From: Aurifilum marmelostoma
Taxonomy: Eukaryota > Ascomycota > Sordariomycetes > Diaporthales > Cryphonectriaceae
Direction: 5' to 3'
DNA: 64,000 nt
NCBI GenBank assembly: GCA_027559495.1
Contig: JAMXSV010000003.1
Location: 620,001-684,000, forward strand
The position numbers and the translations under genes are program-made. Shown here one piece after another: positions 35,501-45,733 of this stretch. The notes beneath the pieces were generated by a model. The model did no database searches. It was not told the origin of the DNA and saw only the letters and a program-made list of their open reading frames with translations. Position 1 is the first letter of the stretch; the number at the start of each line of letters is the position of its first letter.

Positions 35501-37366
35501 CTATACTCACGAAGATGATTTCTCGCAGCTTCGGCGTCACCAGTCGCCACCAAATGGGCCCCCTTGGGGGGCGAGTTGACAACCCCATGAGCATCACGTC
35601 TCTCTCTCTCGTCTGATCGGAAGTTGGTTTGAGCCCAACTCTCTCTCCCGGCGATCTTCTCACAAAATCAAGGCATGGTCTGGTAGCTCAAGACTGACGA
35701 CGGGAAGACCGATAGAGAGACCTCCTGATCGATTCACAATGTGGGGTCAGTTTGCTATGCACACGCCATTCATCGCGGCTTCTCGCAGTGGGCGAGTTGC
35801 TCATTACACACAGCCTCATCATTGTATAAGCCAGTCGATCTATCAAGGGGAGGACATCGCCGCCTAGCCGTCGTCCTCACTCGTATGACCCCAAGTGGTG
35901 GTATTTCGGCACTTGCTCACCGCCAGAATGAGCGTGAGAGAGGGTCAGAAGATCAAGAAGAACGACAACAGTAAAAAGATCGGACGAAAGTTACGTCTCT
36001 ACAGCCTTTGTAGTCATGGTGTGCAGCTCTTGACAGGACCAGCTAGGCCGAGCTGTTGGAGGATGGTTACACTGCCCATCGTCAGCCACACCTGTCCTCC
36101 CCCCCTCCCCCCCTCCATAATATATATCTCTCTCTGTGTGTGTGTGTGTGTGCGGCCCCCCTCTCTTCCCCAGGCAGGCAAGTCATCGCCTTGTCATTCC
36201 TTTCCCTTCCTTTTACACACCTCATGCAGCGGTTCGCACCCGGCCGTTAGCCCTGCCTCCTATTACGCCTTCCTTCCGTGGAACATACCACGGGACTAAG
36301 GAACTTTCATCACGGCTGGCTCGGTCCGGTGTTGTTCCTGATGGTTCCAACGAGAGAACATGCGTGAGGCACCATAAGCAGGTGAGAAGCGCTATTTGGT
36401 CTCTTTGGACCGGGAGTTGCCAACGGCACTTGGATAATATGCGTGTGCGTCTATCGTAGCTTCGTAATCTATCTAAAAAAAGTAGGTATCTCAAAATGTG
36501 TGCCTCAGTTTGGGGCTACAGAAACAAAAAGACAAAACAGAAAAAAAAATGAGACGAAGCCATGGGTATTCGTCCAACTAGCAAGTAGAAGTCAGGATTT
36601 CATCTGGTCTCCGTGCTCAGGACAAAAGGCCAACTGTGCAATCCGAGATCGGTACGTCTTCTGATCATTACGCACCCCTCGCCTACCCGCTTCCCCATTC
36701 CTTAAAGCCACCCCACAGAGAAGTGCACTTCTAGGAGGTTCCATGACATTCCCAACAATATTGAAAGTGGTTGGGACCGGGGGGGGGGGGGGGGAACGTG
36801 ACCCTTTGACGATAGCAGATGTGGTCATGACATGCGTGGGCGTGTAACATTGAAGCCCGAGTTCTTCACCCCCACCCCCCCCCTAAACAGCGTCACTGGA
36901 GGTTCCGTATTTTGTGCACAGATGGCTGATCTTCTCTGGGCCCCCCTTGGCGGACGTGATCAGCTTGGGTTATGGTGGGTGGTCTGACAAAACAAGGCTG
37001 AAAACCAGGCTGTGGATTACATCATGTCAGTCTGAATTGCGCGCTCCACAGGAAACAGAAGAAAAAAGGAGGGGCGAGGGGGGGGGGGGGAATATACCTA
37101 GATTCCCGTTTCCAAGGTCAAAAATACTCATTCGACCGGAAAGAGTACTCTTCGCTTTGGTGGAAAAGATCCACGGGTTATTCGATGTGAGTGGATGGGT
37201 GGGTGGTGATCGTGAATACGCAGAACCTCCAACGACTCGTCGTACCTTGCGAGGAATAAGAAGCATGCTGGGAAAGGACAGGAGCAAAACAGGACAGAAC
37301 AAAAAATGAAAACCCTCCCCAGTATTTCCATCTCTCCCAGCAGACAGACGTTCAATCTGCCCACTT
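29588..37366. other. 7.8 kb gene-free region
   Basis: I find no supportable gene on either strand. The longest frames (30317-30835 plus, 32134-32706 minus, 34831-35256 plus) lack motifs, are overlapped by equally long frames and look random. Landmarks: C-runs at 30280-30290 and 31138-31148, G-runs at 30570-30580, 36779-36794 and 37079-37090, a CATTCA repeat at 33282-33300, (TG)n at 34603-34615 and 36136-36151. It lies upstream of the minus-strand coiled-coil gene and downstream of another, so it may be a large regulatory region or carry non-coding transcripts. Confidence 0.5.
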
Positions 37367-38086
37367 TCATCTCGTAATGCCGTGTCGTCTCAGGACAGAC
37401 TGATAGTAGTCCACATCCTGCCGCCACTTGCGGTCCTGCCTCGCCAGGCTCTCATTCATAGAGGCAAGCCTGTGGTTCCGCTTCTCGACCGAGTCCAGCT
37501 TGTGATACAGCCTCTCGACATCATCGTCCAGCTTGGAATACCGCCTCTTCCACATGCTGAGGTCCTGGCTCAGCCTCCGGGCCCGTCCGCCCAGGCCGTC
37601 CCGCAGGTCCCTCTCCAGGCGGCCCATCCGCGCCCGCAGCGTCTCGTTCTCGCCGCGCAGGCTTGTGTTTGTGTGTCTCAGCTTCCTCAGCTCGTCTTCC
37701 CTGCAGCGGCTGCCATCGTAGTAGCTGCTGCTGCCACCTCCGACGGCATATTTCCTCTCGCTCTCCTCGAGGCGGCTCCTGAGCTGCTGGTTCTCATAGC
37801 CTAGCGTCCGCACCTCGGCCTCGAGCGTCGGCACGACGCCGCGGAGCCTTCTCACCTCGGCCTCACACGACTGCCAGTTGGTCTTGTACGTGTGGTTATC
37901 GCGGAGCAGGTTCTCGTTGGCCTGACGGAGACTGTCGTACTCGGCGCGGGTGACGTCGAGGAAGTCGACGCGGCGGCTACGTGGCGACTGGGTGCCATCG
38001 TAGGTGTTGGAACGTCGAAGGTGGGAGGTCTTGACGAAGCGGGGACGACCGGAGGGGCTACTCTCAACCCAATAGTCTCTAGCCAT
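37367..38086 (-). CDS. Second small coiled-coil protein, uncharacterised
   Basis: Intronless frame of 239 residues from ATG 38086 (MARDYWVESSPSGRPRFV). The frame is open upstream to 38239, but that extension is a (CT)n-encoded Arg/Glu repeat, so I choose the inner ATG. After a basic head (RRSNTYDGTQSPRSRRVDFLDV) the protein is almost entirely coiled coil in three blocks: AEYDSLRQANENLLRDN to LRSRLEESERKY, then a Gly/Ser/Tyr break (GGGSSSYYDGSRCRE), then LRKLRHTNTSLRGENETLRARMGRLERDL, and MWKRRYSKLDDDVERLYHKLDSVEKRNHRL to the C-terminus HGITR. No signal peptide or catalytic motif. Same strand, size class and design as the coiled-coil gene 8 kb to its left, with no clear sequence match outside the coil. 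Function unknown. Confidence 0.78.
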   Translation of the reverse strand: MARDYWVESSPSGRPRFVKTSHLRRSNTYDGTQSPRSRRVDFLDVTRAEYDSLRQANENLLRDNHTYKTNWQSCEAEVRRLRGVVPTLEAEVRTLGYENQQLRSRLEESERKYAVGGGSSSYYDGSRCREDELRKLRHTNTSLRGENETLRARMGRLERDLRDGLGGRARRLSQDLSMWKRRYSKLDDDVERLYHKLDSVEKRNHRLASMNESLARQDRKWRQDVDYYQSVLRRHGITR

Positions 38087-41000
38087 ACGAAAAAGGGCCC
38101 GCTGGCCTTGGTTGTACAGTACCGCGATAGGCTCTCTTCGGGCCCTCTCTCTCTCTCTCTCTCTCTTTTTTTCTCTCTCAGCCTCTATGATTGAAGGCAG
38201 TGTTTCGATGTGGTTGTTTGATATAGATAGATGGGTCAAGACAAGTAGGTTGTCCTCGAAAGGAAGTAAAGTATAGATGTTGGCTTTGCTAGGTTCACGT
38301 AGGAGAAAGTAATAGACTGCGGAGGTTGATATATCGATCGGATATGGAGGGGATGAGGAGATGAAGAATAATAATCAAAGACAGGCAAGTGTGGATAACT
38401 CCAGTTGGATATGGCTAGTCCAGGTACAGGACGAAGAAGATTGGTGACAATGAAAAGCAGACTACATATGCAAGTCACAGCTGCATGCGTCCGTGGGGAA
38501 AGGAGGGAGGGAGAGAGAGCGAATAGAAAGAAAGGAAACAAGAAAAGAAAAAAGAGAAGAGGCAAGCCAGGGGGACCCAAGCAATATGCAAGACGGGAGT
38601 GCTTGCTTTTAATAAGAGGCCCGGGTGGGCACACCACGAGGCTTTCTCATAGGGCAAGAGGACCAAGTCAGTTGGCCTCCATATCCTTAAACCGTCTTGA
38701 GGGAGGGGAGTACCCTGAATAGCCTCTGACTCTGACAGGTTGGTGTGCAGGGCATGAGGCTATATGTTTGGGAGGGAGGCAGAAGAAGAGGGGGGGGGGT
38801 GGCAGGTGGTAGGAGGTGTGAGCCGCTGGGCATACACACCACGAGGTAATATCAGCCACAACCTTCAGTGTCATGTCGAGGGCGAGCATGAGCAAGAAAG
38901 GGCAGCCTTCCTCCATGGTCATCACATCGTTGCAGGATCGAGTGATGGTTCAAGACAAAATGGAACATGAGATGAAAGTGTGGTAGGCAACCACAACAGT
39001 GGCCAGCTGATGATGGTGATAAGAATAGCTCATCATGCCTTTGTTCTTTCTGCTCAAGACGACGACCACCAAGTAAGTGTGTCTATACTGGCACTGTATT
39101 CAGGGTCGAGGTCATCGAGTCCTGCCGTGTACTGTGGTGACGAAAGCAGCAGGACAGTGTGGCTGCCCTGTGCTGATGGTCAGTCAACATCTGTATTGCA
39201 GATTCAAAGAACTGAAAGTGTCAATGTAAGAAACAAAAAGAGTGAGCAAGGAGAGAAAAGAACAAGCCATCGCTTTTGTCCTCGGGCCCGGTGTGGCTGT
39301 ATGGCCCAAGCTGTGCACATGCAGCTCCACACGCTCACACCCTTGTCTTGGGAGGCCAGGTCATCTGGGACAGGAACTGTCTCCCTGACCTTGTGCTGGT
39401 GCCGATAGAGGTGGTGTAAGTAAACAAGTGTAGAAAGCAAGAAATCTGATGAACAAGTGCTGGGAGGAGAGTATACAGCCAAGCCATGATGACAGCTCCC
39501 TCCAAAAAGACACACACACACACGCACAGTCTCTCGCGCTCTCCTTGTCCCCTTTTTTTTCCCTCTTCTGACTCCCCTGGATGAGCTCCCTCCGACATGA
39601 GAGGTCGTCATCTGAAGCAGCCATGGGGTGGAGCGGTGGTCGACCAACAGGGCCAAGTCGGCGTGTAACAGGCAAATGGAAACGAGGATGACAGTCTAGG
39701 GCCTCGCCTCAGAGCCGCATCTGAGGGCCCAGACAGGCGCAAACACCAATGACGATGAAGTCAGAGCCGCGGGAGGAACATGGGCATTGCAGTGGGAGCA
39801 GAGAAAGAAAAGAGGGCCAGAGCTCGGGGAGGGGGCTGTGTATGGTGCTGACCACCCGGGGAAGAGGAGGAGCAGCGACCGAAGATGCAGGGAACGGATG
39901 AGAATTAGGTAGACAAATTATGCTGTGAGGAAAGAGAGACTCTACCCACTATTGCAATAATAGGCTAAGCAGGCCTCCACCGAGCACTTCTTTGAGCATC
40001 CCAGCAGGTTCTAGCAGGTGCAGCCCAGAAAAACCCCCCCCTGTCTGGTAGGCCTGTGCCAATCCCGGTCAGGTGCGTGACACAGCTGAACAGTGCACCT
40101 GCCACCCACCATCTCGGGTCCTATGGCTTGCCTCTAATCCCTCCCGCGTGCCAGCCCCAGTGGGTGGTGGTGCATGCTGGGGGAAGACCAGGGGGCTATG
40201 CTTCTCGAAGGTCCACCTTTGTCCATCGTCTCTTTTTCGATTCTTTCTTCAAAGGCCATCTACTCCATTGCCATAGATAGTATGTACTTAATTTTTTAGG
40301 ATCAACCTTTGCCAAATTCCAGTCTTGGCTTTCCTTTTCTTTTCTTTTTTTTTTTTCTTTCTATGGCAACTAATGTTAGACAGCTTTCTTGGGGGGTTTT
40401 TTTTTTCTTCCCCTTCCCTTTTCACCCTCTTCCTTTGAGGCTGATGCAGCCTCGCGAGGCCCAAAGAATAAAAATGGGAACAAGACTTGTAACCTAAAAT
40501 AGACCTGGATGAGGAGGCCTACTACACCAAGCACATTTCTGTAAAGGACACAGGAGCAGAGGGAGGGCTCAAGTTCCTCATGTTGATGAAGAAGAACATG
40601 ATCATAATGGTGATGACACCAATGCAGCCCATTTCTGTGTGTAGAAATTGTAGCATTCGTCTCTCATGGTTTGGTTGGCGGCTCAGATGAATAATGCCAT
40701 TCGGCCCAAGAATCGTCCAGTGCGGAGAAACAGACCGAGACAAAATCGAAGAAGAGAGAGGGATGGAAAGATGGATTAGTGATCTCCATCAATCAATCAA
40801 TCAATCACCCACTAAGCAGAATGTCATTGAATTAATAAGCTCGCTGGCTGAAACCCCAATAGATCATATCATGATTCCAGTCCATGGCGTCAGTTCATCT
40901 TTCTAATCACAGACGGCAGTGGGGTTCACCTCATGGGGGCATCTCTCTCAACTATTATAACCTTGGAAGTGACAGCCTCCACGTGCAATTTTTGTGACTT

Positions 41001-41110
41001 AGGATCCCATCCTCATTGTTGTTTCATAAGACTGAGGATTAAAAACAAAATCAAAGTCCATCGACTTGATCGATGAACAAAACCCAAAAGACCCCCAAAG
41101 AAACAACAAC
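38087..41110. other. 3 kb intergenic, divergent between coiled-coil gene and atypical SDR
   Basis: No gene is recognised. A (CT)n/(GA)n tract at 38144-38166 lies just upstream of the coiled-coil start. Other landmarks are a purine-rich block at 38490-38565, T-runs at 40340-40357 and 40397-40410, and an (ATCA)n repeat at 40788-40806. Confidence 0.55.
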
Positions 41111-42274
41111 ATGGCCTCACTGTCCAAATCCTTCTTCGCGGTAGTCGCCGGCGTCGGTCCCGGAACAGGCGGTGCTGTATGAACATAACACAACCCCCCG
41201 CGCCCCCCCTCCCGCGGGGGCGTCAACTTTATTCCAAAGAAATCATCCCTCTAAACAAAACCGCTCTACAGGTCGCAAAGCGCTTCGCCAAGGCCTACCC
41301 AGTCCTCCTCCTCGCCCGCCGAGAAGAAAGTTACAAGGACCTCCTCGCCGAGATCAACGCCTCCGGCGGCCGCGCCGTCGGCATCCCCACAGACGTCACC
41401 GACCCCGCCTCCGTCCAGACCGCCCTCGGCACCGCCACCAGGCACGAGTTCCCCGGCGCCAAGCTCGCCGCCGCCGTGTTCAACGTCGCGTCGGGCCTCG
41501 GCAACAAGCCCTTCCTGGAGCTGCAGCCCGCGGACCTCGAGTCGAGCCTGAACGGGAACGCGTGAGTAGTAGGAGGCCGGAGACAGACAGAGAGAGCAGA
41601 GAGTCGGGGCTGGCGCTGACACCGGGGGAGGGTGTCTCGGACACCCCCCTGCGATCGATCACTAGATACGGCCTCTTTCACTTTGCTCAGGCTACCTTGC
41701 CTCTGCTCCTCGAGGCGGTCGAGTCATCGCCTCACCCGCCGACGCTCATCGTCACGGGCGCCACGGCCTCGGTGCGCGGGAGTTTCAAGTTTGCCACCTT
41801 TGCGGCGGGCAAGTTTGCGAGTAAGTGGATCGAGTTGCTCATTCCTTGCCGTAGATACTCGCTTTCTACGGTGAGGGAGATGTGGACGTCTGCTGACAAC
41901 GAGGGGATCACGTGTGAACAGGTCGAGCGCTGGCTCAGAGCCTCGCACGCGAGTTTGGCCCCCGGGGCGTGCACGTCGCTCATGCCATCATCGACGGCGT
42001 CATTGATATTCCGCGCGTGCAGGAGTTCAAGTCGCGCGTTAACAATGGCGCTCCGGATGGGCTGCTGAGCCCCGATGCGGTGAGTGTGCCAGATACTTTT
42101 TGTTTTTCTTGTTTTTTCCAGAAGCAGACGGACATAATTACACATGCTGTTTGTAAGTGGCTTGTGAGCTGATGTCCTGGGTAGATCGCAGAGAGTTACT
42201 GGTACCTGCACACGCAGCCCAGGTCCTCCTTTACTCAGGAGTTGGATATGCGCCCCTATGTTGAGAAGTTCTAA
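41111..42274 (+). CDS. Atypical short-chain dehydrogenase lacking the catalytic tyrosine
   Basis: SDR-fold protein of about 252 residues from five exons: 41111-41176, 41272-41561, 41666-41820, 41922-42079 and 42185-42274. All introns are 95-105 nt with GT...AG ends and phases agree. The N-terminus MASLSKSFFAVVAGVGPGTGGA carries an altered glycine-rich loop (GVGPGTGGA rather than TGxxxGxG). LLLARREESYKDL and GRAVGIPTDVTD fit the second and third strands, AAAVFNVASG replaces NNAG, and LIVTGATASVRG fits strand 5. At the active site F164-A-A-G-K168 stands where YxxxK is expected. The end, REFGPRGVHVAHAIIDGVID with SYWYLHTQPRSSFTQELDMRPYVEKF, is typical of a widespread group of such SDR-like proteins. 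Enzyme activity is therefore uncertain; cofactor binding is likely. Confidence 0.88.
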
Positions 42275-42697
42275 GGGGTCCGGAACCTCGTGATGAGCAC
42301 GTCTCAAACAAGCTGTGCTCAGTGTACATGGATGAGAAAAGTAGTTTTAAGGTGTCATCCACACGGTGCCCTGTGGCGAAAACGGCTCAGGCATAGATGC
42401 AATTGATTGAGATAGTCCTATCCCTCCAATGCCTAGGCTCCTCGTATAGTTCTCTTGCTGTCCACTCGACTGCGTAGGCTGTGAGTGTAGTGAGAACAGG
42501 GGAAAATTTTAGTCTCGAATCGAGCAGTGCGACCGCCCGCACGTCGGCGATGCCATGGTCATAGATGGCAGTCATGTGGTGTGCACCTGAGCCTTGTCTT
42601 GAGGTGCGACGCCCATATGATCCCCCGCCAGCGTGCAGTCGGGCTCGCCCATTCCATCCGACACGATATGGGTTGCGCCAAATTTTTCATGCTCTTA
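42275..42697. other. Convergent 3' region
   Basis: About 420 nt between the stop codons of the SDR-like gene and TMA46. Nothing beyond the expected 3' UTRs is seen. Confidence 0.7.
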
Positions 42698-44035
42698 TCA
42701 TGTGGCTGCAGTCGTCTCAGCCGTGCCATTGACCTCAGCAGACCCTGCGGAAGGTCCAGCCCCGCCATCCTCAGCCGCGTCTGAAGCAGCAGCCACAGAC
42801 GAGCCTTGTTCTGCATTGCCTGGTGTCTCCTCGTTTTGTACAGGAACACCATACTCCTTGGCGATTCGTTCGTCCTCCTTCTTCTGCCGTATCGCTTCTG
42901 TCTCTTGGCGGAGCTTTTCCAGATTCCACGCGTCGTCGTCGTCGGCGGCGGCGTCGTCTTCTTCGTCGCTCGAATCCGAGGCCTCGTCGTCGCTCTGTGT
43001 GCGCCAGTTGCCGCTCTCGAACAGCGCACGACCTGTTGCTTCCTTGGCTTTGCGGGCCTGTCCACGTGATCGCAGTCAGTACAATGTAGGATGACACCAG
43101 GCAAAGCAAACGAGCGGTAAGACACAAAAGCGCTTACCTGTTCCTCTGCAGCCTTCTTGTCCAGACGCTTCTTCTTCCACTCGGCAAAAGACTCGGGCGT
43201 CACAGGTGTCAGCTTGCCGGTGAGCTTGTGTCGTTCGGACTCGAGGAACTCTTCAAGCGTCAGCGTCTTGAGTGGCGACTTATCCATCAAGGCCTTCTCC
43301 GCCGCTCGTTGTTCCTTCGTCTTGAGAACGAACCTGCGAATTCTGCGTCAGCAAACTTGTCTCCTTGTCCCCATATACAGCCCCTCTCTCAAAGGTCACT
43401 TACCCAGGTGGCAGGGCGTGCTTGTACATGCACTTGTCACCGCCATTGGGGCAGATCCAGAACCAGCCGTATTTGCCATCCTCGATGGCCTGGATGAAGT
43501 ATTTGCAGACCTTGTCCGTTGTTGTCCGCTGGTTGCCCTTCTTGGACAAGACGACGGACCGCAGCTTGTCCTCGTCCCAGTCAGCCGAGGTCTCGGCCTT
43601 CTTCTTCTCCTCGTCCTCCGCCCTCGTATCTGTGTACAAGCTCTTCTTGTCCGTCTTCCTGTCGAGCTCGAGGTCGTGCGAGAACTTGCACTTCTTGCCC
43701 TTTTCGCAGTTGCCCTTCTTGTGGAAGATACACAGGACGGTCTTGGGGTCGACGCCGAACGGCACTTTCTGGACCTGTGCGGGCTTGTTGAGCAGGGCCT
43801 CCTGCTCCCTCTTGGCCTCCTCGGCAGCCTTCTTCTCCCTCTCGCGCTGGGCCTTCTCGGCCTCCTTCTTCTTCTGCTCAGCAGTGCCTCCGCTCTTGGC
43901 CTGTGCCTGCAGCTGCTTGATCTGTTTTTGGGCCGCACCACCTTTCTTGTTCTTCATGCCAAAGGTCTTGTCATCGACTGCCTTCTTGGCATCGACCTTT
44001 TTGGCCGGGGCCTTCTCCGCCTTCTTTGGAGGCAT
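42698..44035 (-). CDS. TMA46: CCCH zinc-finger translation factor Tma46 (ZC3H15/DFRP1 family)
   Basis: Ribosome-associated protein that partners the DRG-family GTPase Rbg1 in yeast and acts in translation elongation under stress. Three exons, 44035-43404, 43333-43138 and 43057-42698, give 395 residues; introns have GTAAGT/GTAAGC donors and CAG acceptors. The basic N-terminus (MPPKKAEKAPAKK) and charged helix (55-80) precede two CCCH fingers: C102-x7-C110-x5-C116-x3-H120 and C177...C195-x6-C202-x3-H206, the second with the family's WFWICPNGGDKCMYKH. After the fingers comes the DRG-binding (DFRP) segment with KSPLKTLTLEEFLE, LTPVTPESFAEWKK and RALFESGNW, then an acidic stretch and a disordered Ala/Gly/Glu tail. 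It is transcribed away from ATP15 across 530 nt. Confidence 0.94.
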
Positions 44036-44565
44036 GCTGGGCGGCGAGGCGGGGTTGGGCTAGTATAGGTGGATCGCACTGGTGAGGGACCAAGGGTGAG
44101 ATTGAGAGAAAAGGTGTGGAGAGAGAGAGAGAGAGCAAGAGGCGGTACGTGTGCTGCTCTGAAGATGTGCTCTCTCTGCTACTGCTTCCAGACGTTGTGG
44201 TCGTCTTGCCTGGAAGAGGTGGGGGTGGGGGGTGCGCTTTTGGCAACTTTGGAACCTGAGAAGGTGTTCTACCGCAGAAAAAAAAGTGGGCTACGAGCCG
44301 ACCTCAGTAGGCTTAGAAACGAAGAGTTGGTCTGGAAAGATACGTAAAGTACGATGACGCAGCGTTAGGCGCGGAACAGAACGGGTTTAGCGGCACGTGA
44401 TCGAGGCAGAGGCCGGTCCCGACGCCAGGCGAGAGTCCCTGAGCTGTTTTAGCAGCAGCAGCAGCGGCAGCGGCAGCAGATTAGATTGGCAACCTTTTTG
44501 AACACCGCAACCCGACCACCCCCTCTCCCTCCAGACACATTTCCCCCCCCCAACGAGCATTCAAG
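44036..44565. promoter_or_regulatory. Shared divergent promoter TMA46 / ATP15
   Basis: The 530 nt between the ATGs of two divergently transcribed housekeeping genes. It contains (GA)n at 44122-44135, a CAG/CGG repeat at 44456-44478 and a C-rich leader (44515-44552) just before ATP15. No specific factor site is claimed. Confidence 0.6.
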
Positions 44566-44982
44566 ATGTCGTTCGCGTGGAAAGCCGCAGGCATTACGTG
44601 AGTTTCCCAATCGAACCCCGGACTGGGGATGCGGGAAGAGGGGACGTGGGGTGGAAATCAAGGCGAGAACTGACCACCTCGAAATCGCGCTTCTACAGCT
44701 ACAACCGCTACCTGGCCGTCGCAGGCCGCGTCGTGCGCCGAAGCCTGAAGGACGATAAGAGACTTGCGGCTGAGCGTCGGGGAGACATGGACCTGCGGTT
44801 CTCCAAGTGGGAGGTGAGTTTGCGACGAGGGCCGACGAGCGACGCGACGAGACCCGAGCAAGAGACAAAGTAGTCGCTGACAAGTCGCGAAACAACAACA
44901 ACAGAACGGCAAGCAGGGTGAGGCCAAGAACCTGGCCCAGGCGAACGCTGCTGCCATGGCTGAGTCGGCTGGATCATCGTAA
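44566..44982 (+). CDS. ATP15: Mitochondrial ATP synthase epsilon subunit
   Basis: Small subunit of the central stalk of mitochondrial F1-ATPase (fungal epsilon). Three exons, 44566-44597, 44699-44813 and 44905-44982, give only 74 residues: MSFAWKAAGIT, then YNRYLAVAGRVVRRSLKDDKRLAAERRGDMDLRFSKWE, then NGKQGEAKNLAQANAAA. The start MSFAWKAAG-x-T-YNRYL is diagnostic for the family. Introns 44598-44697 and 44814-44904 both have GTGAGT donors; acceptors are TACAG and ACAG. As in other fungi there is no long cleavable presequence. The gene is too fragmented by introns to appear as one frame. Confidence 0.95.
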
Positions 44983-45733
44983 ATATCACAATTGAAGGCG
45001 GACCTTGATGGGAAGGGAAAGAAAAACAGGCTTCTGATAGAGGAGGACGACACGGAGTGGCATGGCGGAGAGATGTTGAGGGAGTGCCGTCGAGATAGAA
45101 ATGCTCAAGGATCGTTCAATACGAGCCATTGACAACACCAAATGTCTAAAATTTCACCATAAGTCTCAGTCCTAACAAGTAGGTGGTGATGCCGTATGCG
45201 CTGTGTACTTAATCGTATGCGTTGTAGGCTAAGAGGCTACTAAGTTAAGGCACCTGCCCAGCCAGAAGAATAAAAACCCGCGGCAGCTGGGACACCCACG
45301 GCCAGGTGCATTCCCCCGCCTAAAAGACGTCCATTCGAAGTTAGAAGACATTGCACTAATTAGATCAACCTTCATCCTGTCCTTGATATCCGTAAATCTT
45401 TTCTTCTGGTTGGCGACCATGCTCGACGCCACAAGTTGACATTGCTGCAGCGCAGTGGGACACGGGCTACTGGAACAAATTCTCTACCCGAGGCGATCCG
45501 ATCTTTGTTGCTGCGGCGGGCCCTAACAAGGCTCTAAGGCTCTGCAGCAGCACAGTCACACGGCCCCAACATCTCAAAGCCACAGATACGCCTTATCGAG
45601 TCAACAGAAAAAGGAAAAAGCAAGAAGAAGAAAAGAAATTACATCCTCTTTACAGCAGCGCCGAAACGATGCTGCACTGATGCGATAGTACGCAATATCC
45701 TGCAGCCCCGCAAGTCGGTAAGAGGCCGGAACG
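44983..45733. other. Intergenic ATP15 / MAK10
   Basis: About 750 nt between two plus-strand genes: the 3' UTR of ATP15, then the promoter and leader of MAK10, with a purine-rich segment at 45606-45640. No gene is recognised. Confidence 0.65.

Noticed and set aside
38087..38239. 51-residue N-terminal extension of the second coiled-coil protein
   Set aside because: It is encoded largely by a (CT)n/(GA)n repeat, giving Arg-Glu runs; the inner ATG starts a more protein-like sequence.
43157..44068. 303-codon plus-strand frame opposite TMA46
   Set aside because: Leu-rich shadow of Lys/Glu codons of the real gene on the other strand.
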